In this document: in pieces, positions 44,400-57,100 of the stretch | Layout of the letters: each line of letters opens with the position of its first letter | Numbering within the stretch: position 1 is the first letter of the stretch | Assembly (NCBI GenBank): GCA_024180945.1 | Contig: JAKSGN010000007.1 | Span: 1,054,001-1,118,000 of the forward strand | DNA length: 64,000 nucleotides | From: Macrophomina tecta | Taxonomy: Eukaryota; Ascomycota; Dothideomycetes; Botryosphaeriales; Botryosphaeriaceae | Direction of reading: 5' to 3' | Notes under the pieces: model-generated | Seen by the model: the letters and a program-made list of their open reading frames with translations, nothing else | Databases searched by the model: none | What the model was told of the DNA's origin: nothing | Translations under genes and position numbers: made by a program

Positions 44400-47300
44400 A
44401 TAAGAGTGTATAACGTTAAACAAAAGAAATAAAAGAAACTCGATTATTTTATCCAGTTAGCGGCGTAAGTCCTAATTAGTTAACGAATACCTAGTACTTC
44501 TACTTTAGTAGTGCCTTTATAAGTCCGTCTACGATCATATCGGCTATAGGCGTCCATCTAAAGTAGATATTGCCTGCTAACGCTTCTTATCTAAGCCAGT
44601 AATAATAAATATCAACATAGCGTAGCTTTATTATTAGTTTTCCAACGCTTTCCTCTATAAGCCGTAGTGTTATTTGGTTATTACACTAAATCTGTATAAG
44701 ATGGCCTGGATTGAACTGTAGTTAGTTAAAGAATCGTTTCCACTAAAAGCACTACTTAGCCATTTCGAACAAGGTAAGGAGCTCGGCTTCGGTAATTAAT
44801 ATAGTAACGATCGGTTATTTAGTAGCTTTCCAATCTACTAGACCTCTAAATAGCGTAACGAGCGAGCCTTAGTAGCTTCTACGCGTTTCTTAATCGTTTA
44901 CGTATACCGCGTTACTGCTGATTGTGAAGATATTTTATTCATCCTAGTAGACTAAGCCATTAAAGCACAAGGCGAGTTTCTTTATTTCTCTAAGGTATTT
45001 AAGAAGTCTCTACGCTAGTATAAGGTATCGGTGGAAAGAATTAGTTAGGTACGCTAATAGAGCTAATACGGCAAAGATAATATCCGCTCTCGTACTAATT
45101 ATAGCGAACTATACTAATCCTATCTTACTTTAGAAGGTATAAACGTCTTATAGCGTTACGTACGAGTCCTTATTTAGTATAAGAGGCTTATCTTATAGTA
45201 AAGATATTACTAGAGCGTTTACTTTCTTAATGTTATATTTAGTAATTAAGCTGTTAATATAGGATTCCTAAAAAAGCTAGAGCAAACGCTCTTTTCGGTT
45301 GCGGACTATACGTAGTATAAGAAACCACTAGATTTCGCCTATTATACGCATCTCGTAGCGTTAGAATAAGTCATTCTAGAATACCTCCGCGTAGCGCTCG
45401 TTATCTCTATAATAGGCGACGATAACGTCATCAACGAAGAAGAAGACGAAGAGGTAACTATTTACATAGAGACATAGGGCGTCTGGAATTAGTTCTAAGC
45501 CGAGTTCCGTGAGTATATTATAGAAGTGACGTTGCTAAAGCGTTAGTAATTCTTTAAGGCCGTATAGCGCTTTAAGTAGTTAAAGAACTTATTCGTTCTT
45601 TAACGTTATTTCTTCTAGTGGCTTGCAGTACGTTGTTTGCTTAAGTAAGACGTGCGAAAACGTATTTATAACGTTATATTATCTTATTTTAAGGTTAAAG
45701 GCATAAATGATGGCTATAAGCGCTCGGAAAATACGAAAGGCTAGGGTAGCTATAAAGGTATCTTCCTAGGTTATTTATAGATCACCTCTAACGTAAATAC
45801 GTGCCTTATATTTTAGTAGATAGCTGTTTTCGTCGAATTTATACTTAAATACCTAAGTAAGCGGTATTACCTCCTTAGTATTATCTTATACATCTATTAC
45901 TAAAATAACCTTCTATACCCCCTTATCCTGGACTTTCTACAGTTCCGTTTCTACTACTTTAAGGAATTCAGCGCCTATTAAATGCGTAAGAGCGTCCTTG
46001 TACGTCTTAGGCTTAGGTAGAAGAGTGTCTCGGTACCGGCGTGTTAGCTATTTAGTAGATAACGCTATAATAAATATAGTCCTCTAGGCTTAATCTAAGT
46101 ACTAATTAAGTAGGAGTTGCGTAATATAGGCTAATCTACGTATTCTTTTACCTTAAATAATCGAATTTAGATTAATTTGCGCGCTGATTTCTAAGCCCCT
46201 TAGTGTACGGTTGCCTCGTGCGGCTACTAGATCAGGCGGTGTCTTATATTAGGCTAGCATTAGTTACCCGAGTCTTGGTTATTGTTCTTAATCACCCCCT
46301 GAGGCTTAAGAAGCTGGTTAGTAATATTATTCGAGCGTTATAGGCGTAGTTTCTAAATCTAGCTCTAGCTCTTAATTATTCTAGATTTAACCATCTCTGG
46401 TTACGGTCGTTCTAGTGCCCTACGTTTAGCGTACTTAAAGGCTACTTTTAGGCTGCTCTTCTCGTAAGTTTAACCTATTACTCGTTACAGACGGTAATAG
46501 CGTTAGTAGTTAAATAAGCGAATCTAGTTAATAGCTACTACTAGCTTCTATAGCTTAGTACTATTCGCTTAATTTAAGAAACTTATCCTCTAAAGATTTA
46601 GTACTCGTTAATAAGGCTAAGGATAATACAAGATCGTTGTCATTTAAACGGATTCGTAGGTATACGAGGGTTTATTCTTCCTCGGCTTTGAATACTCCTT
46701 AATAGTACTCTTAATCGTGAGGTAAGTATTTACTATTCTTATCGAACGTAACGTCTTAGACGCGTATAATTTTGTCTATACTTAGTATCCAGATTCGGAA
46801 GATATTAGTAGAGTCGTATTTAACTAAGTGTCCGATCAGTGCTCGTTCCTAAAGTTTTTAGATACGTAGAATTATCTTGTTTAGTACGTACGCTTTATAG
46901 CCGTATATACGTAGGTGGCTAACATTCGGCTTCTTACTATAAACCATCTTAAATAGAGTCTTCTAGTTAAGGCCTTTAGCTAGTATTCGGTTCGAGATAT
47001 AAGCAGCCGCATAGACGTATTCGGGCTAATTATAATTAGGGAGATTACTGCTAATTTGCAGTATCCTTGCCTTTAAGACGAGTAACTATTTAGAACGTTT
47101 AGCATTACCGTTCTACTTAGGTATTTAAGGACTCGACACCTCGAGGGTAATTTCTCTTCTTTGTAGTTCTCTTTAAAAGGCGGTTCCTAGGGACTTTTCT
47201 CTATCTAAGCGTAAGAAGACTACTTTTTATTAAAAGCGTTTTCTAATTATTCGTTCCGTTAATAAGATAATATCTACGCAGTCGTTCTTATTTACGTAGG

Positions 47301-49080
47301 TTGTTATAATTATATACTACGTAGCCACGTATTTAAGATGCGTAATCTATATATACCTATTAGCAGCTTCGATCATCTAAATAAGATTAAATAACATTCA
47401 GAAGAATAGTTCTAAGGATAATTCCTCGGGCGTTATATTGCGTAAGATAATTTAATAAGCTTTAGCTCGAGCGTATATATCATAGTACTACAGCATAGCT
47501 TCTTCTATAATAGCTATACCCTCTATAGCAGTTAGCAGCGCTTTAATAACTATAGATAATGCGTAAGCAAAGACTTTATACTATTACTTAGCTGGACGCT
47601 TTCGAATTATAAGTCCTATAGTAATTTAATTCGTTAAATTCTTTGCTTTATTAAGCTCCATAAAGTAGAGGTTTTAGTAGGGCGTTAGTTCGCACGTAAT
47701 AATATCTTTCTTATAAAGGACTAGGCGGTCTATATCGAGGTAAACCTCTTTCTTATTTGCCTTAGCAACCGACACGAGGTTGGCTATAAATAAAGGTACG
47801 TAAGCAGTGTCTAGTAGTATTAGAATTCGTTACGTTAAGTAACGATAAGCCTTAACAGTAACAGTGCCAAACGCTTCCACTAGAATACGTGTGTTACCGC
47901 TTATAACGTAGTCATCTAGGCCTACGTTACATGTTTTAGTAAACCGTTTCTTCATATATCGATTGCATATGTGGTGTAAGGAGCTAGTGTTAACTATCTA
48001 TAAAAGCTATAGCGTGGTTAGTTTACTACGTTTAGCTATAAGAGATATAGTAACAATAGCTATAAGCGCTACTAGATCTTTATTCTATAGATCTTCCGCT
48101 TATACTAATAAGTCCTAATAATCTTAATTTTTATTAGTAGGTTCGCCTTCTTTAGCTCCTCTAGCTAGTGCGCGTTTAACTATTACCTTAGTACGTAGAT
48201 TACTTATCTTCTTTTAAAGTTAAGCCTGAATGTCCTTCTTTAGCTTCCACCCAGATAGGCGTACTTATTCGTTTAGATAGTAGTATTTAGACATCCAGTA
48301 AAGCATACTATATAGGCACGGCCTTAGTAGTAGACCTCCTAATTAGGGCTTACCTCGAAGCGTTACTACTATTATTATTCGAGTAGTACCTTTACCTTGG
48401 GCTGCTTGCTTGCGCCTCACATACTCACAGTAATCGGTAATATAGTCGGTAATCTTTAGTTCGGTATCCGCTGTTTTAGAAGATTCTCTAATAGCTATTA
48501 TAGCATATTCAGAGTCGTACGAAAGAAGGGAATTAAAAAAGACATTAATACCTCACCTTAATATAACCTTCGGCATCTTTAGGGCTTCAGCTTTATAAAC
48601 CGTTTCTTTCTATTAGTTCAGCCATTTGTCTATATTCTAATTATTAGGAGGCTTTTCTAGCTAGCGAAGCTAGTTAACGATAAGGCGTTCCTACGTAGCG
48701 GTAGATAGCTTAATCCTTACTTATAGAGCTCTAAGTTGGTAGTACGGGTGCGTATTAGAAAGATTCTAAAGAATCGGTTAAAACGAGGCTCCTACGAAGT
48801 TATTAATAACCGTTAAAAGGTCGTTGATTTCCTTACGAATACGCTCGTAGTCCTTCTTTTCCTCCTTATAGTTGTCCAGATCGAGACGGTAATAGTTAAT
48901 CGTCTGCTCTTATTATCGAGTTGGCTTAACCGGTGCCGCGAATTAGGCTGGGCGTTCCGGCTTGCTTGGATCGATATATTTAAATATATCAGCGCGTTGT
49001 GCGCGTAATTAGATAAGGTTAAACCAGATATCCCAGTCTTAAGAGCCTTTTAAAACGATTATTAGCTTCGAGGACGTCAT
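44400..49080 (-). pseudogene. Copia Gag-Pol polyprotein relic
   Basis: The start at 49080 reads MTSSKLIIVLKGS, then a TAA, then DWDIWFNLI and DIFKYIDPSKPERP, the typical N terminus of Copia Gag. Near 45.43 kb the reverse transcriptase motif FFFVDDVIVAY is intact, followed by the F.NDLF.RYEMR.IGEI.WFL block. Near 44.8 kb ITEAELLTLFEMAK marks the RNase H region (TEAE). The frame is broken many times by TAA/TAG at Gln positions, so no polyprotein can be made although the catalytic Asp pair remains. Order Gag-integrase-RT-RNase H is inferred from the family. Confidence 0.85.
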
Positions 49081-49432
49081 GGTTGTTGATTTTAATTTTA
49101 ATACGTTGTTGATTGGATCGGTTCGTCGGTCGCACGCGTGAAACGGGCCGAATGGATCGACTAATCGCTTAGGAACGCAGTAATGCTGTTAGCTGTAACT
49201 CGCTTGTGCGCGTAGCTACGCTATAATAGGTGCGGTTAGCTATTATTAGCTGTCGTTGCACCGTAGTGTGCGCCTTTAGTTAGCTAATAACGGTTGAGGT
49301 TGCGTGCTGCTGGTGGCACCGTGTGCTCAAGCCGCTTCGGATGTCGACTGGATGCCTCAGAACGACTGAAAGGTAGTTGTAGATGATGCTTTAGATGGCA
49401 GAAGGCATCAAACGCATATCCGGGCTCATAAC

Positions 49433-49569
49433 TGTTGGATTTGGTGGTGATACCATCAATTGAGAATGAGTGGCATGAGGCGTGAGAGGGACGCTTAGGG
49501 GAGTCCTCTTATCCGTCCTCTTCCATGACTAAGCTAAAGTTTATCGTACATACACGTGATATTCCAACA
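49433..49569 (-). repeat. Copia 5' LTR, unmutated
   Basis: 137 bp, identical by eye to 7496-7632. The internal sequence just inside it on the minus strand (GTTATGAGCCCGG) is a candidate primer-binding site. Confidence 0.93.
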
Positions 49570-49659
49570 GGTCGTTTTAGACGAATTAAACGGTACCGTA
49601 GGGTATATAAGGCGCTTTACACGTAGCGGCCGACCCACAAGTTCGAGCGCTTCGTAAAG

Positions 49660-50581
49660 ATGGATTCCCGACGTCAACAGCACGCTAGCATGGTAAACCA
49701 CCGTATTTATACCGTAGGAGACGCTTCTTTTGACTATGCTATAGCCGCAGCTCTGCCCGTGCCACCGCAGGACGGGCTAGGATATCGTCGCCGAATATTA
49801 CGGCCGCGTCTAGCACGCTTACGAGACCGCTCGCCACGCGAATATTACGGCGAATAGGGCGCTTGACGAAAGCCGATAGTATAAGGCGGCCTTTGATAGG
49901 GCTTAGGAAGAGCTGCAATACCTGCGATTCTGCAGCCCTGCGAAGCTGTAAGCCAGCAATATATAGCTTCGAGTAAATCTTTAGGCTAGTAACGACAACC
50001 TGTAAATCACTAGGGCAAGCCTATGTGACGCTCAGGCAAACCTCTAGGGTATATAGGCCATGAGGGCGGACTTATAGGCCACTAAGTTGGAGCTGTAATC
50101 CGCTAATACGGACCTCGAGGCAACTAAGGCGAAGTTAGATAAGTATAAAGAGTTACTTAAGCAAGAGAGAGCCCGCTATAAGGTGGCCGACGGCGCCGCC
50201 GAGACCGCTTACGAAGCGGCCTATAAGAGCGGTGCTCTCGCTAACGAATTACGCCGTGAGCTACGCGCGTTAAAGGGAGAAGGCTGCAGTCCCGAAGATT
50301 CTAATAAATCTAGCATGGCCGATCTCTCCTTAGAGCTCGTCCTTGCCCAGCAGACAGTGACCTATCTCGAGCAGATGCTATAGGTGAGAGATCCGGGATA
50401 CATCCGGGAGCAAGTTCAGCAGAGCGTCGCCGTCGCCGAAAAGCTCAGACGCCAGGTTACAGACCTCACCGACGAGCTCCACGAGACCAAAGAGGAGAAT
50501 AAGAGACTTAAAGCACTCGCAGCGGAGGGGCAAGACGTAAAGAGGACGAAGACGAGAAAGATGCGGAAGTTAGAAGATTAG
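49660..50581 (+). pseudogene. RIP-decayed coiled-coil protein gene
   Basis: From about 49790 a single plus-strand frame runs to 50581 with some thirteen stops, all TAG or TAA where Gln is expected. Between them it reads as one long coiled coil (TANRALDESR, ATKAKLDKYKELLKQERARY, AYKSGALANELRRELRALKG, EKLRRQVTDLTDELHETKEE). ATG at 49660 follows a TATATAAG box (~49597) but is in another frame, so a frameshift or small intron lies near 49770-49800. The last 133 codons contain one stop only (50381-50383). Coiled-coil proteins of this kind occur in fungal transposon-linked genes, but I cannot assign it. Confidence 0.55.
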
Positions 50582-51227
50582 AAGATAGTTTATCTAGGAA
50601 TTACTCCGTAGCTTCGTATACACGCCTGAACATTTAATTGAAAGTCAGTTTTCTACCCTTCAGTTTTGTATGCCGCACGTTGTTGATGTTGTTATTGTTG
50701 TTGTTCATGACGCTGATGACGATGATTATAACGAGTTCAGCTTCAACGCTTAATAATATGCGCTATTCTAATGCAATCGTGTTCTGCTTACTCAAGAAAG
50801 CCGTGTAACCCTTTTTTCTTCGTCGCCTCACCGAATTACTTCTTTTACTTTGAGGCGTCATACACACTAATGCTTCTCTGAGCAGTCGGCTAAGCGTAAG
50901 TTAGATAAGCCATACAATTGATGAAATTAAATACTTGATATGAGGGATCAGGTAACACCACTTGAAAGGGGGGAAGGTTGAGAGAGAGTGTCTACAAGGA
51001 GTCTTTACAGACGGTTTCGCACGGATCATAATAAGGACCTTTCCTGTGCAAGCTGTGATAGTTACGTGTGAGTCGCGGAAGGTATGAAGAGAATATAGAA
51101 GTGTGTAAATTTCTGTGAAAAAAAAAAAAAAGAAAGAAAAGAGAGTGGGTTATCAGGAGAATAGACAGTATCTCGACGGTAGCATTGTGAGACGGGAGAA
51201 GAGGAGGGCCCAGGGGGGTGAGGAGGG

Positions 51228-51296
<69 letters not shown>

Positions 51297-52300
51297 AGGT
51301 GAGGCAAAAGAGGTGGGCGATGCGGATAGCTCGGACGAAGAACGAGGGCGAAGAGGAGGGCAAGCACAGTGAGCGAGATGGGCGATAAGGGCGATGAGGG
51401 GGTAGGCGACGAGACTGGTGGCAAGCGGCGATGATGTTGGTCAAGGGTGCAAGGGTCAAAGAAGCTGAACATGGGTACAGAGGGCAAAGAAGGTGGGCAT
51501 GGGTATAGAGGGGCGACAAACATAGGGGCAGAAAGAGAAGAGATGAGACACGAGTGCAGGGGTAAAGCAGCTAAACATGGGTAATGCGGCGTGCGAAAAA
51601 AAAAAAAAAAAAAAACTCCAAAAATAGAAGGAAAATTCTGGAGGTGGGCGTAGAGGAGCGAGGATCGAGGAGCGCGAAGTGTAAGACGAAGGGGTTGGAG
51701 ACGGATGCAGGAGGGGGCGCGCAAAAATAACTTAGCGAGGAGGTTGTGTGTGCATGGGCAGACGCCTGATCCCCAAGCCTTTTTCCAGTCAATGTCACGT
51801 TCGTTGTGTCGAAGGCTTGGGAGCCCGCCGAACCTCCTGTTGGCGCTTTGTTCCTTTTACAAAACGAGATCTCTCATTAAACGCTGAGGGGCGAGAGTGC
51901 AAATGGCGTGGCTATCTTGGAGTCTATCTGCTGCATCGAGCACCTCCGCTCATCCATCCTACATAGCTTCCGCCGCCATCTGGCGAGGTGCGCTCGGCAA
52001 GCGAGGAGACCGAGCGATCTCTTAGCGCCTGATCTACCAACGCCCACCGAAGAAATTAACGACGCCTGGGCTAGACTTGGCAGTTGTGTGGGATAACGTT
52101 TCTCATAGCAGTACGGTCGCGGACACCCATGCAGCCGAGAACGAAAGTCGGTTCTCCTCTGCATCGACTCTTATATAGGAATAAGATAATAATAAAGCTA
52201 TATATCTCAGCAGGGTTTGCATATTTTCCCCGTGGCGATTAATCGGACAAGTGGCACAGTGGCGGACTCATTAAACTACATCATCGAAATCATATAGCCG
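50582..52300. other. Non-RIP segment without a recognised gene
   Basis: Normal CpA/TpG content, with poly-A runs (51120-51131, 51597-51615), purine-rich tracts and a 9-bp minisatellite. Open frames here are low-complexity. A plus-strand frame at 51908-52096 (MAILESICCIEHLRSS...) is the only non-repetitive one and has no recognisable domain. Confidence 0.4.
51226..51300. repeat. 9-bp minisatellite (GGCGAGGAA)n
   Basis: About eight uninterrupted copies of GGCGAGGAA, translating to repeated Glu-Glu-Gly on the plus strand; the last unit changes to GGT. Confidence 0.9.
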
Positions 52301-52699
52301 TGCGTAAGTACGTTCGCATAGACGAACCATCTTCAAAGCAAATAAGAATTTATTACTACCCGAACGCACTATAGTAGAGAATAAAGAACACGAGCGCAAA
52401 GCTAAAAGTAAGAGTTATAGAGGGAAGCTAAATAGCTACTACGTGCAAAGCTATTAGCCGTTGTCTAGTAAGCCAGGCTGCGGGGCGCTTATTAAAGTAA
52501 CAAAGGCTCAAGCTCCCCTACGCGTATTTCGCCCAAAGGCTACCGACTATGCCGAAGCTCTCCTCTTCCTTTAGCACGCCTTGTCTGTAGAACAGTCGCA
52601 ATCTCGAAGGAATAGTTAGTAATCTACTCTTCCGAAAGGACTATAAAGTTCCTATCGTCTTGCGAACCACGATATAGAGTTCGGAAACCCGCTTACCTT

Positions 52700-53440
52700 A
52701 CTACTAAATTAATCGTTAAACTTAAGACGCAAGACGACAGCTTAATCGAGCGACTTAACCCAAAACTTTACCCCAATTCTATAGAGCCTGCACTCCTAGC
52801 ACCTAATAGTATCTCGTACGAATACCAACGTCTCGTACGACTAGTTTTAGAAGAGCGCGTAAGGAAAGTCCGATATTAGTCCTTCGATAAGTGCTCGACT
52901 ATTAGAACTTCGGCACCGGATCGACCCACGGCATTCGAGAGTTGTACCTTAGGCAACGGGCAGCTTATCTAGCTCGAAGAAAAATACCGAAGACAGTAGA
53001 GACCGGCGGATACTTTAGATATCTACGTCTTTTAAGAAACGGACACTAGCAGCTCGGATCTTAGGTATAAATTCTACGGTATTTAAGTCCGGTACGCGGT
53101 CGAGAGGGACGTTAATACGAAAATAGCTTTCCTTCTTCTTATATCCGAGGTACCTATAGAAATCGTCCTAGATCCTCTACCTATTTCTTAAGGATTCCCA
53201 CGATCTAAAGCACCGCGGAATAGAGGTATCTAGTATCCTACGGCGGGAGTTCGTAAGTGCGTTATTCTCGGGCACGTAACCGGTGCTAATCGAGAGGAGT
53301 ATATCTATACCGATATCCTAGATTATCCTTACCTCTAAGACGGCGGAACTAACCGGATTATTATACTTCTCTACCCCGCCGTTCTAAACGTGGCAGCTAA
53401 TGCCGTCGATATACTTTATAGAAAATATTCTAAGTTCCGT
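52700..53440 (+). pseudogene. RIP-decayed unidentified gene
   Basis: A plus-strand frame (KLKTQDDSLIERLNPKLYPN, SYEYQRLVRLVLEERVRKVRY, TSAPD.PTAFESCTLGNGQL, IAFLLLISEVPIEIV) stays open except at TAG/TAA codons. It reads like a globular protein of at least 240 residues. No family recognised; both ends unresolved. Confidence 0.4.
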
Positions 53441-53926
53441 TAGCTTCCTTGATAGATTCGGGCTAAATAGAATAGCGAAATACTTACGTAGGTGCTACCG
53501 AAGTCGCTTATACCCTAGAAGTAGTTAGCTAGATTACTATACTCCTAAAAGGCTTAGACTTACGCGTTGTAAAGGGAGACCTCCTTCTTATTCTCTAGAG
53601 GCCTAATATAGTTATAACCTAAGTTCGATTAGTCTAAGCTCTAGGTTCTAGTGTGTGGGCTATTGTACGTACCGTAATTATCTTCCCGCTTTCCTGCGCC
53701 ATTATAGTTCGAGAATATGTAGGGGCTTAAGGTTCTAACCGTCGTAGCCGTTACGGTAATCTTCGCGCTAGATAGCGGGGAGTCGCGACTTCTAAATAGC
53801 TTTTTTTATCGTGCCGTAGGTTTTCTATAGGTAATCCTTTAGCTACTCTATATCGTATATACTATCTCTTAAGTAGAATGTAAATAGGTTTATAAATCGT
53901 AATAACGCCGTTCGCCTATACTCTAG

Positions 53927-54142
53927 TGTTGGAACAAGTGGTGTGACGGCTTGATCAATGATAAAAGAATTAATTGGAATGAGTGGCATATCTAGTAGAG
54001 GGAGGCCGTACGGGCTTCCCTTATACCTATTCTACCTACTAGGGTAAAACGGGTATGTAACTTGCTTACCTACTGAGACAAGTGTGCAACGAGTATAAGA
54101 CATAACTGAATCCAAAACACTACTGAATCAAATATTCCAACA
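53927..54142 (+). repeat. Copia-type LTR (216 bp)
   Basis: TGTTGGAACAAG ... ATATTCCAACA. It shares the ends and the GAATGAGTGGCAT block with the 137-bp Copia LTR but is longer. Flanking pentamers TCTAG and ACTTG do not match. Confidence 0.65.
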
Positions 54143-54179
54143 ACTTGGCAAAAGCCACATACACGTGATTGATCCAACA
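54143..54179 (-). repeat. Truncated Copia-type LTR end
   Basis: On the minus strand TGTTGGATCAATCACGTGTATG resembles the start of the reverse complement of the 137-bp LTR (TGTTGGAATATCACGTGTATG); only 37 bp remain before the next LTR. It abuts the 3' end of the LINE. Confidence 0.5.
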
Positions 54180-57100
54180 GTATACCTACCGTCTGGCTTC
54201 CTCGTGCCCGACCATCCGCCTAGTATGAACGCGAGATCACCGAATCTACTTCTTAGGTTAATCTGTAATCTAGCGCGGAGATCTATCCAACGCGGATACT
54301 CTAAAAGGAAGTGCTTGACTGTTTCCCTCTCTGCTCCGTAGTTATACGAGGGCGCCTCTGCTCGCTTAATCTTATATAGCGGCTTGTTTAGGCTCGCTTT
54401 CGACGTTCTTAGTTGCGTAATCGCTGCGGCTTCTTTGTAGTTTAGTTGGTCATAGAGCTTTATGGTGTGGAAATGTGCCAACGCTCGGTTAAGCTTGCGG
54501 GTCGACTCGCCGATCTTGGAAGCTTCGAATGTTCTCCTCTATAGTCTTAAAGTGATTTCCCTATACCGAGCCAGTGCTAACGGCCGTAGTAGATTATCTA
54601 AAAGAGGTTTTTGGTTGTTCTCTGTAGCTTGTAGTACTAAGCTATGCGCCTTCTCGCTTCCTATAATCCCTTCGCGCGCTGATATCTATTTGAACTCGAC
54701 GGGCGGTTCCTTGTTGCATCTGATCTGGTCTAATAAGCGGAGGATGTTTCGAATAGTTTTCTAACGCGGTACTTGTTGCGGCCTGCGGAGGAGACGGAGG
54801 GCTGTCTTGCTGTTACTATAGATAGCGTGTTTTACCTTGGCTGCTTCGGGATATGTAGCTACTATCGCGGACGACTACGTGCTTTGTATTAGCTCTACTG
54901 CTTGGTGGATTGCGTGGAGCTCTGCGAATAATCTATCTGCTGACTTAGATTTGCCGACCGGATATGAGTGAGCGACGATGGTCGTGCCCCTACTATCTAC
55001 GTAAAAGACGTTGGTTTCGAGCTTGCCGCTTCTTTGCGCGCTACCCGTGAAGATGGCTACTTCTGACCTTGGCGGAGAGCTGGCTCGGAGCTTCGCCGGC
55101 TCTAGGGAGTTAATCTGAACGGCTGGTCTGTCGGCACACGGTATTCTTATAAATGGGCGGATTGTTTCGAGGCGTTTAGCGTCGATTTCTCTAGCTATTA
55201 GTATTATTCGCTGTAGCGGGGATACGAACCTCTTATTGGCCGGGTCGATTGCGCGCTTTAGCTTCTAGAACGGGTGTTTCTGCGGTAGAGTGTGGTAGCT
55301 GACCTAAAATCTAAGTAGTTGCTGGTAGAGGCGGATCTTGATAGGTAGAATCGCTGCTTCTACTTCGAGGATGGGCAGCGCTACCGTTTTGAACGCCTTG
55401 GTGATTGCTCTGCCCGTGATTCTCTGTACTGCCTCGAGTGATTTTATTAGCGGTGCCGTGACGGCTGGCGCCTATATTGGAGCCGTATAGTTGACCGCCG
55501 GGGCTACGGTGGCTGAGAAGAGCTGGCGCATACTGCTCGGCCGGAGGCCCTGAAGTCGCTTTAGCGCTAGAGCTGCCTGGACGCCCCTTTTGGCGATTCT
55601 CCCCGCGTGAGCCTTAAACCGTAGTCCCTGGTCGAAGACGACGCCTAGAATCTTTGCTTCCGCCTTTGGGTGCACCTCTCTTTCCTTGACTACTATCGGC
55701 TGGTCGGACCGTCTTTGCTTGTTCCGCGTAAAGTGGACGAGCGTCGTCTTCTCTGCTTTAAACGTCGCTCTGCTCGTCGCTTTCTACTCTTTGGCTCGAG
55801 CTACTACCGTTCTTTGAAGCTTCGCAATATTGTCGCTTGCGGAAGGGCCGGTTACCCAGGCGCTGTAGTTATTAATAAACGCGATGGCTCCTTTGTTCCT
55901 GTTGGTTACGGACTGCACCAAGCCGGCGTTGAAGAATAGGAATAGTATCGGCGAGAGAGGCGAGCCCTGTGGGAGTCCTGCCTGCGGTAGGTCTATGACT
56001 TTGGACGTCTTGCCGTTTACTACTACCGAGGTACTTCTTTTGGAGTAGAATGCTTCTACCTATTTGACTAGTACTTCTGGAATCCTTCTTTGTCGGAGCC
56101 GCTGGAGGAGCACGTCTTGGGTAACGCCGTTGTAGGCTTTCTTAATATCGAACGATAGGAGCGAGAGAACCTTGCCTTCGCGCTACGCGTTATAGATGCG
56201 TTGTTGTAGGATGGTTAGTGCCTGTACTGTGGATCGTTGCTTTCTACCGCTAAAGTGGTTCTTAGGTAGTAGAGAGTGTTCTTCCGCTAGAGTAGAGATT
56301 CTCTCTGCTACCACTAACTCTAGCGCTTTTCCTAGCGTCGATAATAGCGAGATTGGCCTGTATTCTTGCGCTACCTCCGCTGACTTTCCTGTCTTGCGCA
56401 GCGGAATGATTCTCGCGATTCTCCAACGGCTAGGTAAGCGGCCCTGAAGTAACGATTCGTTGAATAGCTTATAGATATACTTGCCTACTACTGGCCAAAG
56501 CTCGCGCTATATAATTACGGGAATTCCGTCTGATCCAGGTGCTTTGTATGGACTAGCCCGGAGAATGGCTTCTTTTACTTCCTCTACGGTTAGCGGTGCG
56601 TGTTCGATCGGCTCACTAAAGCTCTGAGCCGCCTCGATTAGAGTACTCTGCACTTCTGGGAGTTCCGGGAAGAAGTTCCTAATTAGTGTCTCCGAGATCT
56701 CCTCGTAGGACTCCGCGTAGCCATCTTGGTGCTGAAGGCGTGTAATATGAGCGAAGCCGCTGCTTCCTCGCTCGTTGAGATACTTGGCCGCTTTCTAAAT
56801 GTTAGTCGGCTCTGCGAGAAAGTTCTTCCAGCATCTGCGCCTTTGGCGTCTCATGGTGTTATGGAGTCTCTTCGCCGCTTCTCTTGCCTGTGATTCTAAC
56901 TAGATATCTGGTACTCCCTATCTTCGCCGTCCCCTCGCTTGGTTTTTAAAGTAGGTAAACGACCTCCGTAGTTGACTAAGGTCCGCTGTCCACTATCTCT
57001 TTACGTATGGTGACGGTCTTACTTTAGGGATATAGCGCTGGATTGCTGCCGATATCGTTTCCGAGAGGCAGTTGGTGAAGCTTTTAATATCTTAGGCTTC

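Larger units (their letters stand above)
43967..49569 (-). mobile_element. Ty1/Copia element, full length (TSD GGTCG)
   Basis: 5603 bp between two 137-bp LTRs, flanked by GGTCG at 43962-43966 and 49570-49574. Minus orientation: a polypurine tract (GAAGGGGGTG, reverse strand) abuts the 3' LTR at 44104, and gag begins at 49080. The 3' LTR (43967-44103) differs from the 5' LTR (49433-49569) at 11 positions, all C-to-T or G-to-A in the 3' copy. The 5' LTR equals the solo LTR at 7496-7632 by eye. Confidence 0.95.
19240..53926. other. RIP-mutated, TpA-rich island with nested retroelements
   Basis: From about 19.24 kb most sequence is depleted in CpA and TpG and enriched in TpA, while CpG-containing words persist, the pattern left by RIP acting preferentially on CpA. 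Old frames are broken mainly by TAG/TAA. Exceptions with normal composition are 20036-20524, 42213-42955, 49433-49569 and about 50640-52190. Confidence 0.85.

Noticed and set aside
42213..49569. The TGTTAC LTR at 42213-42955 as the partner LTR of the Copia element
   Set aside because: The Copia element has its own matching 137-bp LTR pair and TSD; the two LTR families do not share ends.
51062..51724. 220- and 175-codon minus-strand frames and the Glu-Gly plus-strand frame
   Set aside because: Low-complexity translations of a 9-bp minisatellite and poly-A/T tracts; no domain and no splice or promoter support.
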